Shown here: positions 8,716-18,829 of the stretch, one piece after another
Position numbering within the stretch: the first letter of the stretch is position 1
Layout of the letters: every line of letters begins with the position of its first letter
NCBI GenBank assembly: GCA_014239265.1
Contig: JAAZZH010000006.1
Location: 1-58,768 of the forward strand
DNA from: Actinomycetota bacterium
GTDB taxonomy: Bacteria; Actinomycetota; Acidimicrobiia; Actinomarinales; Actinomarinaceae
Length of the DNA stretch: 58,768 bases
Direction: 5' to 3'
The notes under the pieces: model-generated
Database searches by the model: none
What the model was told of the DNA's origin: nothing
Seen by the model: the letters and a program-made list of their open reading frames with translations, nothing else
Made by a program: the position numbers and the translations under genes

Positions 8716-10597
8716 TTGCCCTAATTCTTGGAATTACAGAGAAAGTACTTAGAGATAACCCCAACCACATTATTAATATTCCATAATTTTTTCTAAATAT
8801 TAACTTATAGCTGCTTTCATCAATAAATTTAATTGTTACGTAGGTATCAGATTCTAAATTCCGAAATATTGCTGGCGAACTTATTGCCTGTTGAGATGAA
8901 TTTCTAAATATATTCAATGATGCATTTTTATATTTATCATTTGATTTTATTGGTAAATTAATTACATCTTTTTCATCTTTCCTAACCTCATAAGATTTTT
9001 CAATAATGTAATTATTACTTCCAAAAGTTACTATTGAACCTTCACTAGTTATAAATTCATCAGAGTAGCTTTGGCTTACGTTTAGTAATAAACCTATAGC
9101 AAAAAGACCAATTCCTAAATGCGCAATTTGTCCGGACCAGTAAGATCCCTTAAGTTGATTTAATTTTTTCTTTTGAACAAGGTTTAAAAGAATTGTGATA
9201 ACTAGCATAGTTGACCCAAACAAAGCCAATATACTTAGATAACTTAGTTGGTATACGTATGAGAAGAAGATAGTCAATATTAATGATGAGTTGATATTTG
9301 TAAGATTATTTTGGAGCCATCTATTAAAATTAATATTCTTTATTGTAATTTTAGTCGAAAATATCATCAGAAAAATTAATATAATCAAAATAGGACCAAT
9401 TAAGATATCAAAAAAGGTTCTTCCAATCGTTAGTTGTCTTTGATACAAAGTTTCATAAAATATCGGATAAATGGTTCCAATAAAAACAATTAATGCAGAC
9501 ACAAAAAGTAGTATGTTATTAGCTATAAAAAATGACGATTTTCCAAAAATATATTTAATTTTTTTTGAAGTCGCGAAATATTTAATATTTTTAGATCCTG
9601 AATATACAAAAAATAATGTAAAAAAGGCTAATCCAGAAAGAAGAAAGACACCTATATTTCCATTAGAAAAAGCATGAACCGAAATCAATACTCCTGAGCG
9701 AGTAATAAATGTACCAAATATTGTTGATAAAAACATTAAGCCACCGAGGAAGTAATTCCAATTTAAGAGAGTAGATTCATTTATCTGTGTCTTAGATGAA
9801 TGAAGAAAGGCGGTAGCAAGAAGCCACGGAATGAAAGAAACATTTTCTACCGGATCCCAAGCCCAATATCCACCCCATCCCAGCACCTCATAAGACCAAG
9901 CTGCACCAAGTGTTATTCCGGCAGTTAAGAATAACCAAGGATAAAAAGTTGAGTCGGAGGCTAGTTGGACCCAATTGCTTGAAGTATCTTTTCTAAAGAA
10001 ATAACTCGTTGTAATCACAAAAGGCAGAACTAAGCCTATATACCCAAAATATAAAATTGGCGGATGAATTGCCATCAGGGGATGATTCTGCAGTAGTGGG
10101 TTAGGACCTCTTCCTTCCAGTGAAGAAACAAGGTCTTGAAAGGGCAGTAGTGATGAAGACTGACAACCTAGTGAAGCTAACTCAATACAACCTGCAAATG
10201 GAGACGAACTAAATATCGTGTAGCTTGTAAAAAAGATAATGATCGTTGTAAATATCTTAATGTCTGTATTATTGGAAGTCTTTTTATAATATTTTATGTA
10301 TATTAAAAAATAGGCTCCCAGAACTAGATTCCATAGAAGAATAGAGCCATCTAAGGAACCCCACAAAGATGCAAATTTATAAACGGGAGGTGTACTCTTT
10401 GCGGAATAATTTGCAACATAACTTATTGAAAAATCATCAATAAATAATGCTATCTCTAAGAAGCAAAATAGCAAAAAATTTAAAAGTAGGTTTAGTCTTA
10501 TTAATAACTGAATTCGAAATTTGTTATTGGATACTACAAGTATTATTAGATTTAGTAAGCATAACCAACTTATGATAAGGCCTATACTAGAAATCAT
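8705..10597 (-). CDS. ccmF: Heme lyase CcmF
   Basis: 630 aa membrane protein with WWD domain 'WGGYWAWDPVENVSFIPWL' and 'KFASLWGSLDGSILLW'. Confidence 0.93.
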   Translation of the reverse strand: MISSIGLIISWLCLLNLIILVVSNNKFRIQLLIRLNLLLNFLLFCFLEIALFIDDFSISYVANYSAKSTPPVYKFASLWGSLDGSILLWNLVLGAYFLIYIKYYKKTSNNTDIKIFTTIIIFFTSYTIFSSSPFAGCIELASLGCQSSSLLPFQDLVSSLEGRGPNPLLQNHPLMAIHPPILYFGYIGLVLPFVITTSYFFRKDTSSNWVQLASDSTFYPWLFLTAGITLGAAWSYEVLGWGGYWAWDPVENVSFIPWLLATAFLHSSKTQINESTLLNWNYFLGGLMFLSTIFGTFITRSGVLISVHAFSNGNIGVFLLSGLAFFTLFFVYSGSKNIKYFATSKKIKYIFGKSSFFIANNILLFVSALIVFIGTIYPIFYETLYQRQLTIGRTFFDILIGPILIILIFLMIFSTKITIKNINFNRWLQNNLTNINSSLILTIFFSYVYQLSYLSILALFGSTMLVITILLNLVQKKKLNQLKGSYWSGQIAHLGIGLFAIGLLLNVSQSYSDEFITSEGSIVTFGSNNYIIEKSYEVRKDEKDVINLPIKSNDKYKNASLNIFRNSSQQAISSPAIFRNLESDTYVTIKFIDESSYKLIFRKNYGILIMWLGLSLSTFSVIPRIRANEK

Positions 10598-11001
10598 TCT
10601 GAATAATTTTCAACATCATAACTCTGGCCATCTTCAGAAATATATTCGTTGTCATGTTTAACCAACATATCATCAGAATAAAAAACCTGATTCATGAAGT
10701 ATCCATCGAGGATTACTCCCATTTCTTCTTGAAAAAGTTCTGGTATAAATCCATCAAAAACTATGCCAACTTTTTTATTTCCATCGGTTATCGTAAACTT
10801 TGTCTCGGCATTAGGTGTTTTAGTTATAGAATTAACCACTACAAATCCTCCAAGTTTTATTCTTTCAGATTCAGAAATATCGACGTTTTCAAATGCTTCA
10901 CTTGTTGTGTAGTAAAAAATAGTATTGTTTGAAGCTATTTGAATACTCGAATAAGTTATTAATGATATTCCTAATAGAATTAATATAAAATTTTTGTTCA
11001 C
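10594..11001 (-). CDS. ccmE: Cytochrome c maturation protein CcmE
   Basis: N-terminal TM; 'GVILDGYF...VKHDNEY' containing the heme-binding HxxxY motif. Confidence 0.88.
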   Translation of the reverse strand: MNKNFILILLGISLITYSSIQIASNNTIFYYTTSEAFENVDISESERIKLGGFVVVNSITKTPNAETKFTITDGNKKVGIVFDGFIPELFQEEMGVILDGYFMNQVFYSDDMLVKHDNEYISEDGQSYDVENYSE

Positions 11002-11005
11002 CTTA

Positions 11006-11674
11006 TTAGATTTTAACTCTGTTCTTTGGATTCAGGTAATCATTCCACAAAGTGTCGGCTGTAATTTTAAATCTTTTTAAAAGTGAGAAATGTAATAATG
11101 TGACTAAGAGTACTGACATAAGAAGGGTAGTGAGAATATCTGATGACATTGGCGCGCTTCCTGTAGAAACAGCCTCTTGACTTAAAATAGATGCTTGTTG
11201 GTGAACTGACCTCCACCAAATTACACTAAAGTGTAATATTGGAAGCTGAATGATTCCAAATATACCAATGAAAGCTGAGTTTCTTGATGTCTTACCAAGG
11301 TCGTCAGTAAATTTGCGGGAAGCTAAATAACCTAAATATACAAGTAAAAGTATTGCTGTAAGATTTAATCTTGCATCTCCCCAAACCCACCAAGTACCCC
11401 ATGTTGCTTTTCCCCAAGCTGAACCGGCAATCAAGGTGGTTACTGTAAATAAAACTCCCGATTTTGCATTCGAAGAGGCTAGTACATCATATTTATGATC
11501 TTTTTTAAGTAGATATAGCAATGAATATACAAAAGTGAGTGAGTAGCCTAAATATGCTATCCAAACAGTAGGTACGTGTACATAAAGAAGCTTAGAGGAA
11601 ATACCTTGAGTTACATCATATGGACCAAAAGCCACCGTAAGAGCCCATAATATTAAGGAGCCATAAAATATCAA
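11006..11674 (-). CDS. ccmC: Heme exporter/handling protein CcmC
   Basis: 'KLLYVHVPTVWIAYLGY', 'WGTWWVWGDARLNLTAILLLVYLGY', 'HFSVIWWRSVHQ'. Confidence 0.92.
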   Translation of the reverse strand: MIFYGSLILWALTVAFGPYDVTQGISSKLLYVHVPTVWIAYLGYSLTFVYSLLYLLKKDHKYDVLASSNAKSGVLFTVTTLIAGSAWGKATWGTWWVWGDARLNLTAILLLVYLGYLASRKFTDDLGKTSRNSAFIGIFGIIQLPILHFSVIWWRSVHQQASILSQEAVSTGSAPMSSDILTTLLMSVLLVTLLHFSLLKRFKITADTLWNDYLNPKNRVKI

Positions 11675-12312
11675 TTCAAATCTTTCTGTAAAATCCAGTT
11701 AGTGTACGCAGAAACTAATAAAGTAATTCCTAAATACATCACTAAGTAAATATTAGTTAAATTTGGATTTATACCTAACCAGATTGGGGCAACAAAGAAA
11801 GATAATGACATAAAAACAGGCACTATCAGTATGAATTGAACAAATCTATTACTAAAAGCTGTAAACATTTGAAAAATAATATTTATCATTATTGAATTTA
11901 GTGAAAAGAAAACAATAGAGAGTACAAAGTAGATGGGGTTACTTTTTATACCTGTGTTTGTAAAAACCGAAAATAATGCCAATAAAATCAATGCTTGTGG
12001 GAAATATATTATAAATTCTGATATTGTTTTATATCTAAAAAAATAATGTCGTTCTATATTTGCAAAATTTAATTCCCGACGAAGCTTAGCTTGGTTAAGG
12101 GGATTTCTTATAGAAAACAATGTGCTAAAAAATAGCAAAAACAATAATTGATTGATTATGAAAAAGTCATCGTCAATGACAAATCTATTTTCAGATAAAA
12201 TAGGAAAAACTAAAACTAAAACAGCAATAGTGGGAGTTATTAGAAATAAAGATGTATTGTTTCTGTATTCATTTAGAAGTTCTTTCTTAATTAAAAAATT
12301 GTTAATAAACAT
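11671..12312 (-). CDS. ccmB: Heme exporter protein CcmB
   Basis: Six-TM permease, N-terminal 'IKKELLNEYRNN', between ccmA and ccmC. Confidence 0.82.
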   Translation of the reverse strand: MFINNFLIKKELLNEYRNNTSLFLITPTIAVLVLVFPILSENRFVIDDDFFIINQLLFLLFFSTLFSIRNPLNQAKLRRELNFANIERHYFFRYKTISEFIIYFPQALILLALFSVFTNTGIKSNPIYFVLSIVFFSLNSIMINIIFQMFTAFSNRFVQFILIVPVFMSLSFFVAPIWLGINPNLTNIYLVMYLGITLLVSAYTNWILQKDLN

Positions 12313-12937
12313 TCAAATCAATCAATTCATAGTTATCTTCAAAAATATTTAATGACTCTTGAGAAGCTAAAATATTACTTTTACCTGCTTCGAATCTGCT
12401 TTTTAGTAGTTTTGATAATATTTTTATACCCTCTTTGTCTAGATAATTTAAGGGTTCATCAATACATAGTATTTCTGGATCAATCATTTTAGCTATGGCA
12501 AGCTCTGAACGTTTCACCATTCCACTTGAAAAATTTTTAACTAAATCATGCATGAAACTGTGCATTCCATACTCTGTCAGTAGTGTTTGAATTTCATCTT
12601 CCCGCATTGCTTCCTGCGTAAAATACGAACAGTTTTCAATCAAAGATAAGTTTAAATTTATTGTTGCTTCATTGGAAATCTCTAATATTCGTATTTGTTG
12701 AGAATCGATAATTGAATTGAACGTATTTCCCTGAAAGTTGTTTGAAATAAAACCTAATAGTGTAGATTTACCAACACCGTTACTACCAATTATTTGATAG
12801 TTTTTGTTGCTCTTAAGTGACAAATCAATATTATTTATAACAATATTATTTCCGTAACCAAGAGTTAGGTTCTTTACATTTAAATAATTTATACTCACAA
12901 GATTATTGTATTGAGGATAGTTTTTTATAAACCTCAA
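12302..12937 (-). CDS. ccmA: ABC transporter ATP-binding protein CcmA
   Basis: Walker A 'GSNGVGKSTLL', signature 'FSSGMVKRSELAIA', Walker B 'ILCIDEPLNYLD'; start probably downstream of the ORF-track start. Confidence 0.85.
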   Translation of the reverse strand: MRFIKNYPQYNNLVSINYLNVKNLTLGYGNNIVINNIDLSLKSNKNYQIIGSNGVGKSTLLGFISNNFQGNTFNSIIDSQQIRILEISNEATINLNLSLIENCSYFTQEAMREDEIQTLLTEYGMHSFMHDLVKNFSSGMVKRSELAIAKMIDPEILCIDEPLNYLDKEGIKILSKLLKSRFEAGKSNILASQESLNIFEDNYELIDLNVY

Positions 12938-13418
12938 AAGTTGTCATTACATCGTCTCTAGCAGTATGAGTTGGGCTAACTACATTGAAGTACTCAGCTA
13001 ATGTTATTAATTTATGATTTTTAACTTTATTTCCAAGTTTCGACCTACTGATATTTAAGGTATCAATTGTTCGGTTTGGAAGTTCTTCTTTTAAAAAATA
13101 CCTCAAGAACTTTAAATCGAAATTATCTATGTTGTGTCCAAGTAATATAGATTTTTCAATAAAGCCTAAGATGTCACTAGATTTATCCTCAATAGATGGG
13201 GAATTCTTTACTTTTTCATCAGTAATACCATGAATCTGTGAATTTTTAATTGAAATAGTAGGTTTAAAAAGTGAATAAAACTCATCAATAATTTCTTCAT
13301 TTACAATTTTTAAAATAAACAGTTCAATAATTTCTGCTTCACCTGGTTCAAATCCAGTAGTCTCTATGTCAAGTATGCAAATGGAATTTTCCATGTTTCT
13401 TATTTTAGTAATTCCCAC
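12903..13418 (-). CDS. DnaQ-like DEDD 3'-5' exonuclease
   Basis: 'CILDIETTGFEPGEAEIIEL', 'ILLGHNIDNFDLKFL', 'HTARDDVMTTFEVYK'. Confidence 0.86.
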   Translation of the reverse strand: MGITKIRNMENSICILDIETTGFEPGEAEIIELFILKIVNEEIIDEFYSLFKPTISIKNSQIHGITDEKVKNSPSIEDKSSDILGFIEKSILLGHNIDNFDLKFLRYFLKEELPNRTIDTLNISRSKLGNKVKNHKLITLAEYFNVVSPTHTARDDVMTTFEVYKKLSSIQ

Positions 13419-14194
13419 ATTGAAATTGCGGCAGCAGTAGATGCATTTATGGAATCTACGTCGTTCAGAGAATTTATCTTAAGTTTGGTACATTCAGTCT
13501 CATGCCACTTTTTGGAAAGACCATATTGCTCAGAGCCGATAACCAATGCGAAATTATTTTCTGGCTGGAAATTATTAATGAGTTTATCTGAATCTGGATC
13601 CATTAAAATAATTTGATAGTTATTTTTTTTAAGAAATTTAATTATATTTTCTGTACTATCGCTTACTAAATTTAATGTGAACATGTGACCAATTGAGGCT
13701 CTGACAACATTTGGATTGTAAAAATCAGTAATTTCATCACTACAAAATATATTCTCTATACCTAAAGACTTGGCAGTTCTTATCATCGTTCCTAAGTTTC
13801 CAGGCTTCTCAATTTGATCTGCAATCAAAATTGGTCCCTCGACTGTATCTTCACTCACCATTAAATTTTTCTGAATAAATAGAGAAAGTATGCCATCCGG
13901 TCTGTCTCTATATGAAACTGCTTCGAAGACTCTTTTAGTGAGCGTAACAATGCGAACATTTTTTTTATTAAACAGACTTATCAAATCATAGTTATTTTCT
14001 CCAATAAATAATTCTTCACATATGTAAAGTGTATCTATTTCGTAGTCGGACGAGATTAAGGACCTATTTTCTCTATAACCTTCTGCTAAAGATTTATTCT
14101 CTGATTTTCTATTTTTATTTTTAGTTAGTGAGATTAGAAACTTCAATTCTGGATTGGTTAAAGAACTGATGGATTTATTTGGTGAAATATTCAT
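13400..14194 (-). CDS. TrmH/SpoU family RNA 2'-O-methyltransferase
   Basis: 'IADQIEKPGNLGTMIRTAKSLG', 'ALVIGSEQYGLSKKW', 'INSLNDVDSINASTAAAISMWE'. Confidence 0.88.
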   Translation of the reverse strand: MNISPNKSISSLTNPELKFLISLTKNKNRKSENKSLAEGYRENRSLISSDYEIDTLYICEELFIGENNYDLISLFNKKNVRIVTLTKRVFEAVSYRDRPDGILSLFIQKNLMVSEDTVEGPILIADQIEKPGNLGTMIRTAKSLGIENIFCSDEITDFYNPNVVRASIGHMFTLNLVSDSTENIIKFLKKNNYQIILMDPDSDKLINNFQPENNFALVIGSEQYGLSKKWHETECTKLKINSLNDVDSINASTAAAISMWELLK

Positions 14195-14777
14195 TGTGTA
14201 TTAATTTTTTCCTTTTTGTATTCTTTTTTTTAACATTGGTTGATTTTTCTACTCCAGCAGTTACAAAGCCTAATATTAAGTAATCATTTGGTATAGAGAG
14301 GTGATTTTTAATATTTTCTATATCCATATTATGGGAACCTAAAAACCCACTTTTCAGACCCATTTCTTCAATAAGTAACATACAATTCATCATTGATGCT
14401 CCAGCGTCAACAAACCAGTAGGGTATTGACCAGTCTTCTGAATTCGTTGCATTCTTTTTATCTAATTGACTGTATCTATCGTGATAAGCTTTAGTATTTA
14501 TAATTATTAAAAACAGTGATAGTGATTTTGATATCCATTTTTCGAATCCTTTAGCAACATAGGAATCTTCATTTGAATATTTTGCAATAGCAACGATATT
14601 TTCTTTTTCTGAAATATGAACTATTTCTATTCCTCTGGAAAAACCTGCTGTCGGTATTTTTATTGCATGTTCTGCGACTTCTGAGAGTTGAGGAAAGTCT
14701 AATTCACTGTCTTTATAGTTTCTAACAATTTTACGATTTCTTAGTAAGGATTGAAGAGTAGTTTCTTCATTGACCAT
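14175..14777 (-). CDS. Nitroreductase family protein
   Basis: 'LLRNRKIVRNYKD', 'AGASMMNCMLLIEEMGLKSGFLG': nitroreductase fold pattern. Confidence 0.78.
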   Translation of the reverse strand: MVNEETTLQSLLRNRKIVRNYKDSELDFPQLSEVAEHAIKIPTAGFSRGIEIVHISEKENIVAIAKYSNEDSYVAKGFEKWISKSLSLFLIIINTKAYHDRYSQLDKKNATNSEDWSIPYWFVDAGASMMNCMLLIEEMGLKSGFLGSHNMDIENIKNHLSIPNDYLILGFVTAGVEKSTNVKKKNTKRKKLIHNEYFTK

Positions 14778-14779
14778 AG

Positions 14780-15838
14780 CTATTTATTTTTTATTGATTC
14801 CAGGACAGCGTCCCCAACTTCAGAAGTTGTGAGGCCCATTTTTCCAGCTGAAAGAGAGTCTAAGTTTTGTGCTGTAGTAATTATTGCATTTTCGATATCT
14901 TGACCGTAGTCAGATTCACCCAATTGAGTGACCATCATTGAAGCAGCCGCAATGCAAGCAAGGGGATTGATAATATTTTTACCTGTATATTTAGGTGCAG
15001 AGCCACCAATAGGTTCAAACATAGATACGCCCTCTGGATTAATATTACCTCCAGCAGCTATTCCCATCCCACCCTGGATCATTGCCCCTAAATCAGTAAT
15101 GATGTCTCCAAACATATTATCGGTAACTATAACATCAAACCATTCCGGATTTTTCACCATCCACATACAAACTGCATCAACATGTCCATAATCTGTTTCT
15201 ATTTCAGGGTAATCTTTTGCAATATCGTAAAATATCCGCTCCCACAAATCATGTGCATATGTCAAAACGTTGGTTTTTGCACATAGAGTAATTTTCTTTC
15301 TATTGTTATTTTTGGCATACTCAAATGCATATAAAATACATCGGTGAATAGCTTTGTATGTGTTTATTGACTCCTGAGTAGCAACTTCACTCTCTGTACC
15401 ATAATGGATATATCCTCCAGCTCCAGCATAGAGGCCTTCAGTGTTCTCACGGACTACAGTAAAATTTATATCTTCAGGTTTTTTATTCGCTAGGGGAGTC
15501 TCGACTCCCGGATATAAGACAACTGGACGCAAATTTATATACTGATCAAATTCTTTTCTTAGCTTTAATAGGATTCCTTGTTCTAATATTCCAGGCTTTA
15601 CATCAGGGTGTCCTATAGCTCCAAGAAGAATAGAATCACTGCTCCCAAGTTCTTCGATATCTTTATCAGTGACAAGTTCCTGTGTCTTTAAATATCTTTC
15701 ACCACCAAGATCATTTGCGGTAAAGTTAAAATTGATCCCATAATCTGCTTGAGTTTTTTGTAGAACTTTTACAGCTTCATTGACTACTTCTGGACCTGTC
15801 CCATCACCTGCTAAAAGAGATATATTATATTCTTTCAT
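14780..15838 (-). CDS. leuB: 3-isopropylmalate dehydrogenase
   Basis: 'LLAGDGTGPEVVNEAVKVL', 'VTDNMFGDIITDLGAMIQGGMGIAAGGNINPEG', next to leuA. Confidence 0.9.
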   Translation of the reverse strand: MKEYNISLLAGDGTGPEVVNEAVKVLQKTQADYGINFNFTANDLGGERYLKTQELVTDKDIEELGSSDSILLGAIGHPDVKPGILEQGILLKLRKEFDQYINLRPVVLYPGVETPLANKKPEDINFTVVRENTEGLYAGAGGYIHYGTESEVATQESINTYKAIHRCILYAFEYAKNNNRKKITLCAKTNVLTYAHDLWERIFYDIAKDYPEIETDYGHVDAVCMWMVKNPEWFDVIVTDNMFGDIITDLGAMIQGGMGIAAGGNINPEGVSMFEPIGGSAPKYTGKNIINPLACIAAASMMVTQLGESDYGQDIENAIITTAQNLDSLSAGKMGLTTSEVGDAVLESIKNK

Positions 15839-17328
15839 TATCTATTAAGAGCATTTAAAAAGGATTCAACTGAACCCTGTACAACATCAGTTGACACTGC
15901 CCTTCCTTGTTTCAAATTGTGACCATCATTTATTATTGTTACGATTTCAGCAGTAGCATCAGCTCCTTTGGTTATGCTTTCAACTCTATAATCAATAAGA
16001 GTCGCATCTGTTTCTAATATTTTTTTAACCGCTGTAAATGCTGCATGTATCATTCCGTCTCCTTCAGCTTCCTCAGTCAACTCTTTGCCGTGAACATCTA
16101 GAGTAACTCTAGCAGATGCATATTGATCTTTGCTATTTACGGAAACTGATACTAATTTTATCTCTGAAGAAGATGTTTCAACTTGTCCCACAATTGCACG
16201 AAGTTCATTTTCAACAATTTCACCTTTTCTATCAGCTAGCTTCTTGAAAGTGTCAAAACTTGAATTAAATTCTTCCTCAGCTAATTCTATATTCAATTTA
16301 TCTAATGCATCTTTAAATCCAGCACGTCCAGAATGCTTACCAAGGATAATTTTTGCCTCTTGACCTACAGAATCTGGAGTCATAATTTCATATGTCATAC
16401 TATTTCTTAAATAGCCATGTTGATGAATTCCAGATTCATGACTAAATGCATTCTTCCCAACTACTGCTTTATTATATTGAACTGGATATCCCGTTAATTT
16501 TGATACCAGTCTTGAAGTTTCTAAGATTTCAGTTGTTTCGGCATTAATATCAACTCCATATTGATCCTGTCTAGTTTTCACCGCCATTATTATTTCCTCA
16601 GTAGAAGTATTACCAGCTCTTTCTCCAATACCATTAATAGCACCTTCAATCTGTCTGGCTCCAGCTTTAATTGCTGTTAAAGAGTTTGCAACAGCAAGGC
16701 CTAAATCATTGTGACAATGGGTAGAAATAATAATATCTTCATTTTTACCTTTAACTTTATCGTAAACACCCTTGAGGAGCTCTAAGTAATCAGAAGGTGT
16801 GGCGTAGCCTACTGTGTCGGGAACATTAATTGTAGTCGCCCCTTCTTCAACTGCTACTTTAAGTATTTCTATAAGAAAATCTTTATCAGTTCGTGTTGCA
16901 TCTTGCGCTGAGAATTCAATATCATCACATAAATTTTTTGCATAACGTACTGACTCTTTTGCATCATGGAGGACTTCTTCTTTAGTTTTTCTTAGCATAT
17001 GTTCCATGTGTATATCAGAGGTGGAAGTAAAGACGTGAATTCTTGATTTGTTAGCAACCTTGATAGCTTCCCATGCTTTTTCGATATCATCAGGAACACA
17101 CCTGGCGAGAGAGGCTATTGTTGAATTTTGAATATTTTTAGCGATTAAGTTCACACCATCCCAATCGCCAGGGGATGATGCTGCAAATCCAGCTTCAATG
17201 ACATCAACTTTCAATTTTTCTAATTGTTGAGCAATTAATAATTTTTCAGAGGGAGTAAGAGCTATCCCTGGACTCTGTTCACCATCTCTAAGAGTGGTGT
17301 CAAAAATAATAAGTTGATCTTCACTCAT
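15838..17328 (-). CDS. leuA: 2-isopropylmalate synthase
   Basis: '[23 protein letters not shown]', '[39 protein letters not shown]', C-terminal LeuA allosteric domain. Confidence 0.95.
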   Translation of the reverse strand: MSEDQLIIFDTTLRDGEQSPGIALTPSEKLLIAQQLEKLKVDVIEAGFAASSPGDWDGVNLIAKNIQNSTIASLARCVPDDIEKAWEAIKVANKSRIHVFTSTSDIHMEHMLRKTKEEVLHDAKESVRYAKNLCDDIEFSAQDATRTDKDFLIEILKVAVEEGATTINVPDTVGYATPSDYLELLKGVYDKVKGKNEDIIISTHCHNDLGLAVANSLTAIKAGARQIEGAINGIGERAGNTSTEEIIMAVKTRQDQYGVDINAETTEILETSRLVSKLTGYPVQYNKAVVGKNAFSHESGIHQHGYLRNSMTYEIMTPDSVGQEAKIILGKHSGRAGFKDALDKLNIELAEEEFNSSFDTFKKLADRKGEIVENELRAIVGQVETSSSEIKLVSVSVNSKDQYASARVTLDVHGKELTEEAEGDGMIHAAFTAVKKILETDATLIDYRVESITKGADATAEIVTIINDGHNLKQGRAVSTDVVQGSVESFLNALNR

Positions 17329-18341
17329 TTGTCTTTTTTAACATCCTTTGCGCTCAAGAATGGCATCATAGACCTAAGCTCTTTACCAACCGATTCAATT
17401 TGATGTTGCGAAGCTTCTTCTCTTTTTTGATTTAAAAATGGAGAACCTTCTCTTGATTGAGCCATAAATTCTTTTGCAAATGAACCAGATTGAATTTCTT
17501 CAAGAACTTTTTTCATTTCTTTCTTTGTATCTTCATTTACAATACGTGGTCCCCTTGAAAAATCACCATATTCTGCAGTGTCCGAAATTGAATGTCTCAT
17601 CCACTCAAATCCGCCTTCGTACATAAGGTCAACAATCAATTTAACTTCATGTAAAGTTTCAAAATATGCGCTTTCAGGCTGATATCCAGCTTCAACTAAT
17701 GTCTCAAATCCATTTTTGATTAATTCAGTAAGGCCACCACAAAGTACAACTTGTTCTCCAAATAAATCAGTCTCAGTTTCTTCTTTAAAAGTCGTATCTA
17801 GAATTCCAGCTCTTCCACCACCAATTGCTGATGCATATGAGAGTGCAAGCTCATGTGTGTTTCCGTTAGTATCATTTTCTACTGCTACTAAGCAGGGCAT
17901 GCCTGAACCTTCTTCATAAGTTCTTCTTAATAAGTGACCAGGTCCCTTTGGAGCTACCATAGCAACTGAAATATCTTCTCTTGGTTTTATTTCATTAAAA
18001 TGAATGTTAAAACCATGCGCAAAAAATAAAGTTGAATTTTCCTTCATGACTGGGGCTATTGTTTCGTTATAAACATCAGCCATTAATTGATCAGGAAGTA
18101 GCAACATTACTACTTCTGAATTTGAGACAGCATCTTCAACATTGGATACATTTAGACCCATTTCTTTTGCTCTTGTAAAAGTTTCAGAAGTTTCTCTTAA
18201 CCCAACAGTTACGTCTACTCCTGATTCGTGAAGATTTAATGCATGAGCGTGTCCTTGGCTTCCAAAACCAATTACTGCAACTTTCTTTTCTTTTATTAAA
18301 TCCTGATTAATTTGATCATCATAAATAATTTTTGTATCCAT
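17325..18341 (-). CDS. ilvC: Ketol-acid reductoisomerase (class I)
   Basis: '[21 protein letters not shown]', '[23 protein letters not shown]'. Confidence 0.96.
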   Translation of the reverse strand: MDTKIIYDDQINQDLIKEKKVAVIGFGSQGHAHALNLHESGVDVTVGLRETSETFTRAKEMGLNVSNVEDAVSNSEVVMLLLPDQLMADVYNETIAPVMKENSTLFFAHGFNIHFNEIKPREDISVAMVAPKGPGHLLRRTYEEGSGMPCLVAVENDTNGNTHELALSYASAIGGGRAGILDTTFKEETETDLFGEQVVLCGGLTELIKNGFETLVEAGYQPESAYFETLHEVKLIVDLMYEGGFEWMRHSISDTAEYGDFSRGPRIVNEDTKKEMKKVLEEIQSGSFAKEFMAQSREGSPFLNQKREEASQHQIESVGKELRSMMPFLSAKDVKKDK

Positions 18342-18355
18342 ATAATTTCTCCTTT

Positions 18356-18829
18356 TTATAAATTAGATTGAATAGCTATTCTTCCGCCACGAATCATTTC
18401 AATAATTCCAAACGGTTTCATTAGGTTTTCAAACTTTTTCAATTCTTTAGATGTACCAGTTAGCTCAAAAACTGCATAATCCTGTCCTACATCAACAGAT
18501 TTTGCGCCTGATAAATTTGCTTTTTCTATAACTGATGTTTGAGAATCTTTGTTGATTGAGACTTTCATTAACATCACTTCGGATTCAATCGTGTTGTCAG
18601 GATCTAGTTCTACGATTTTTATGACATTTATTAATTTGTTTAACTGTTTTTTTACCTGCTCTACCGATTCAAGCTCTGTAACAATTGTCATCTTTGATCT
18701 TCCGTCAATATTTGTTGGACCTACGGAAAGTGAATTAATATTAAAGCCTCTCCTTGAAATTGTTGAAGAAATTCTTGCTAATACACCCGGTTTGTCTTCA
18801 ACAAGCACACTCAAGATTCTTTCACTCAT
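18356..18829 (-). CDS. ilvN: Acetolactate synthase small subunit
   Basis: ACT domain '[34 protein letters not shown]'. Confidence 0.95.
   Translation of the reverse strand: MSERILSVLVEDKPGVLARISSTISRRGFNINSLSVGPTNIDGRSKMTIVTELESVEQVKKQLNKLINVIKIVELDPDNTIESEVMLMKVSINKDSQTSVIEKANLSGAKSVDVGQDYAVFELTGTSKELKKFENLMKPFGIIEMIRGGRIAIQSNL

Noticed and set aside
14781-15191. Antisense ORF 14928..15191 and other short ORFs in leuB/leuA/ilvC
   Set aside because: All lie inside strongly conserved biosynthetic genes; no independent coding evidence.
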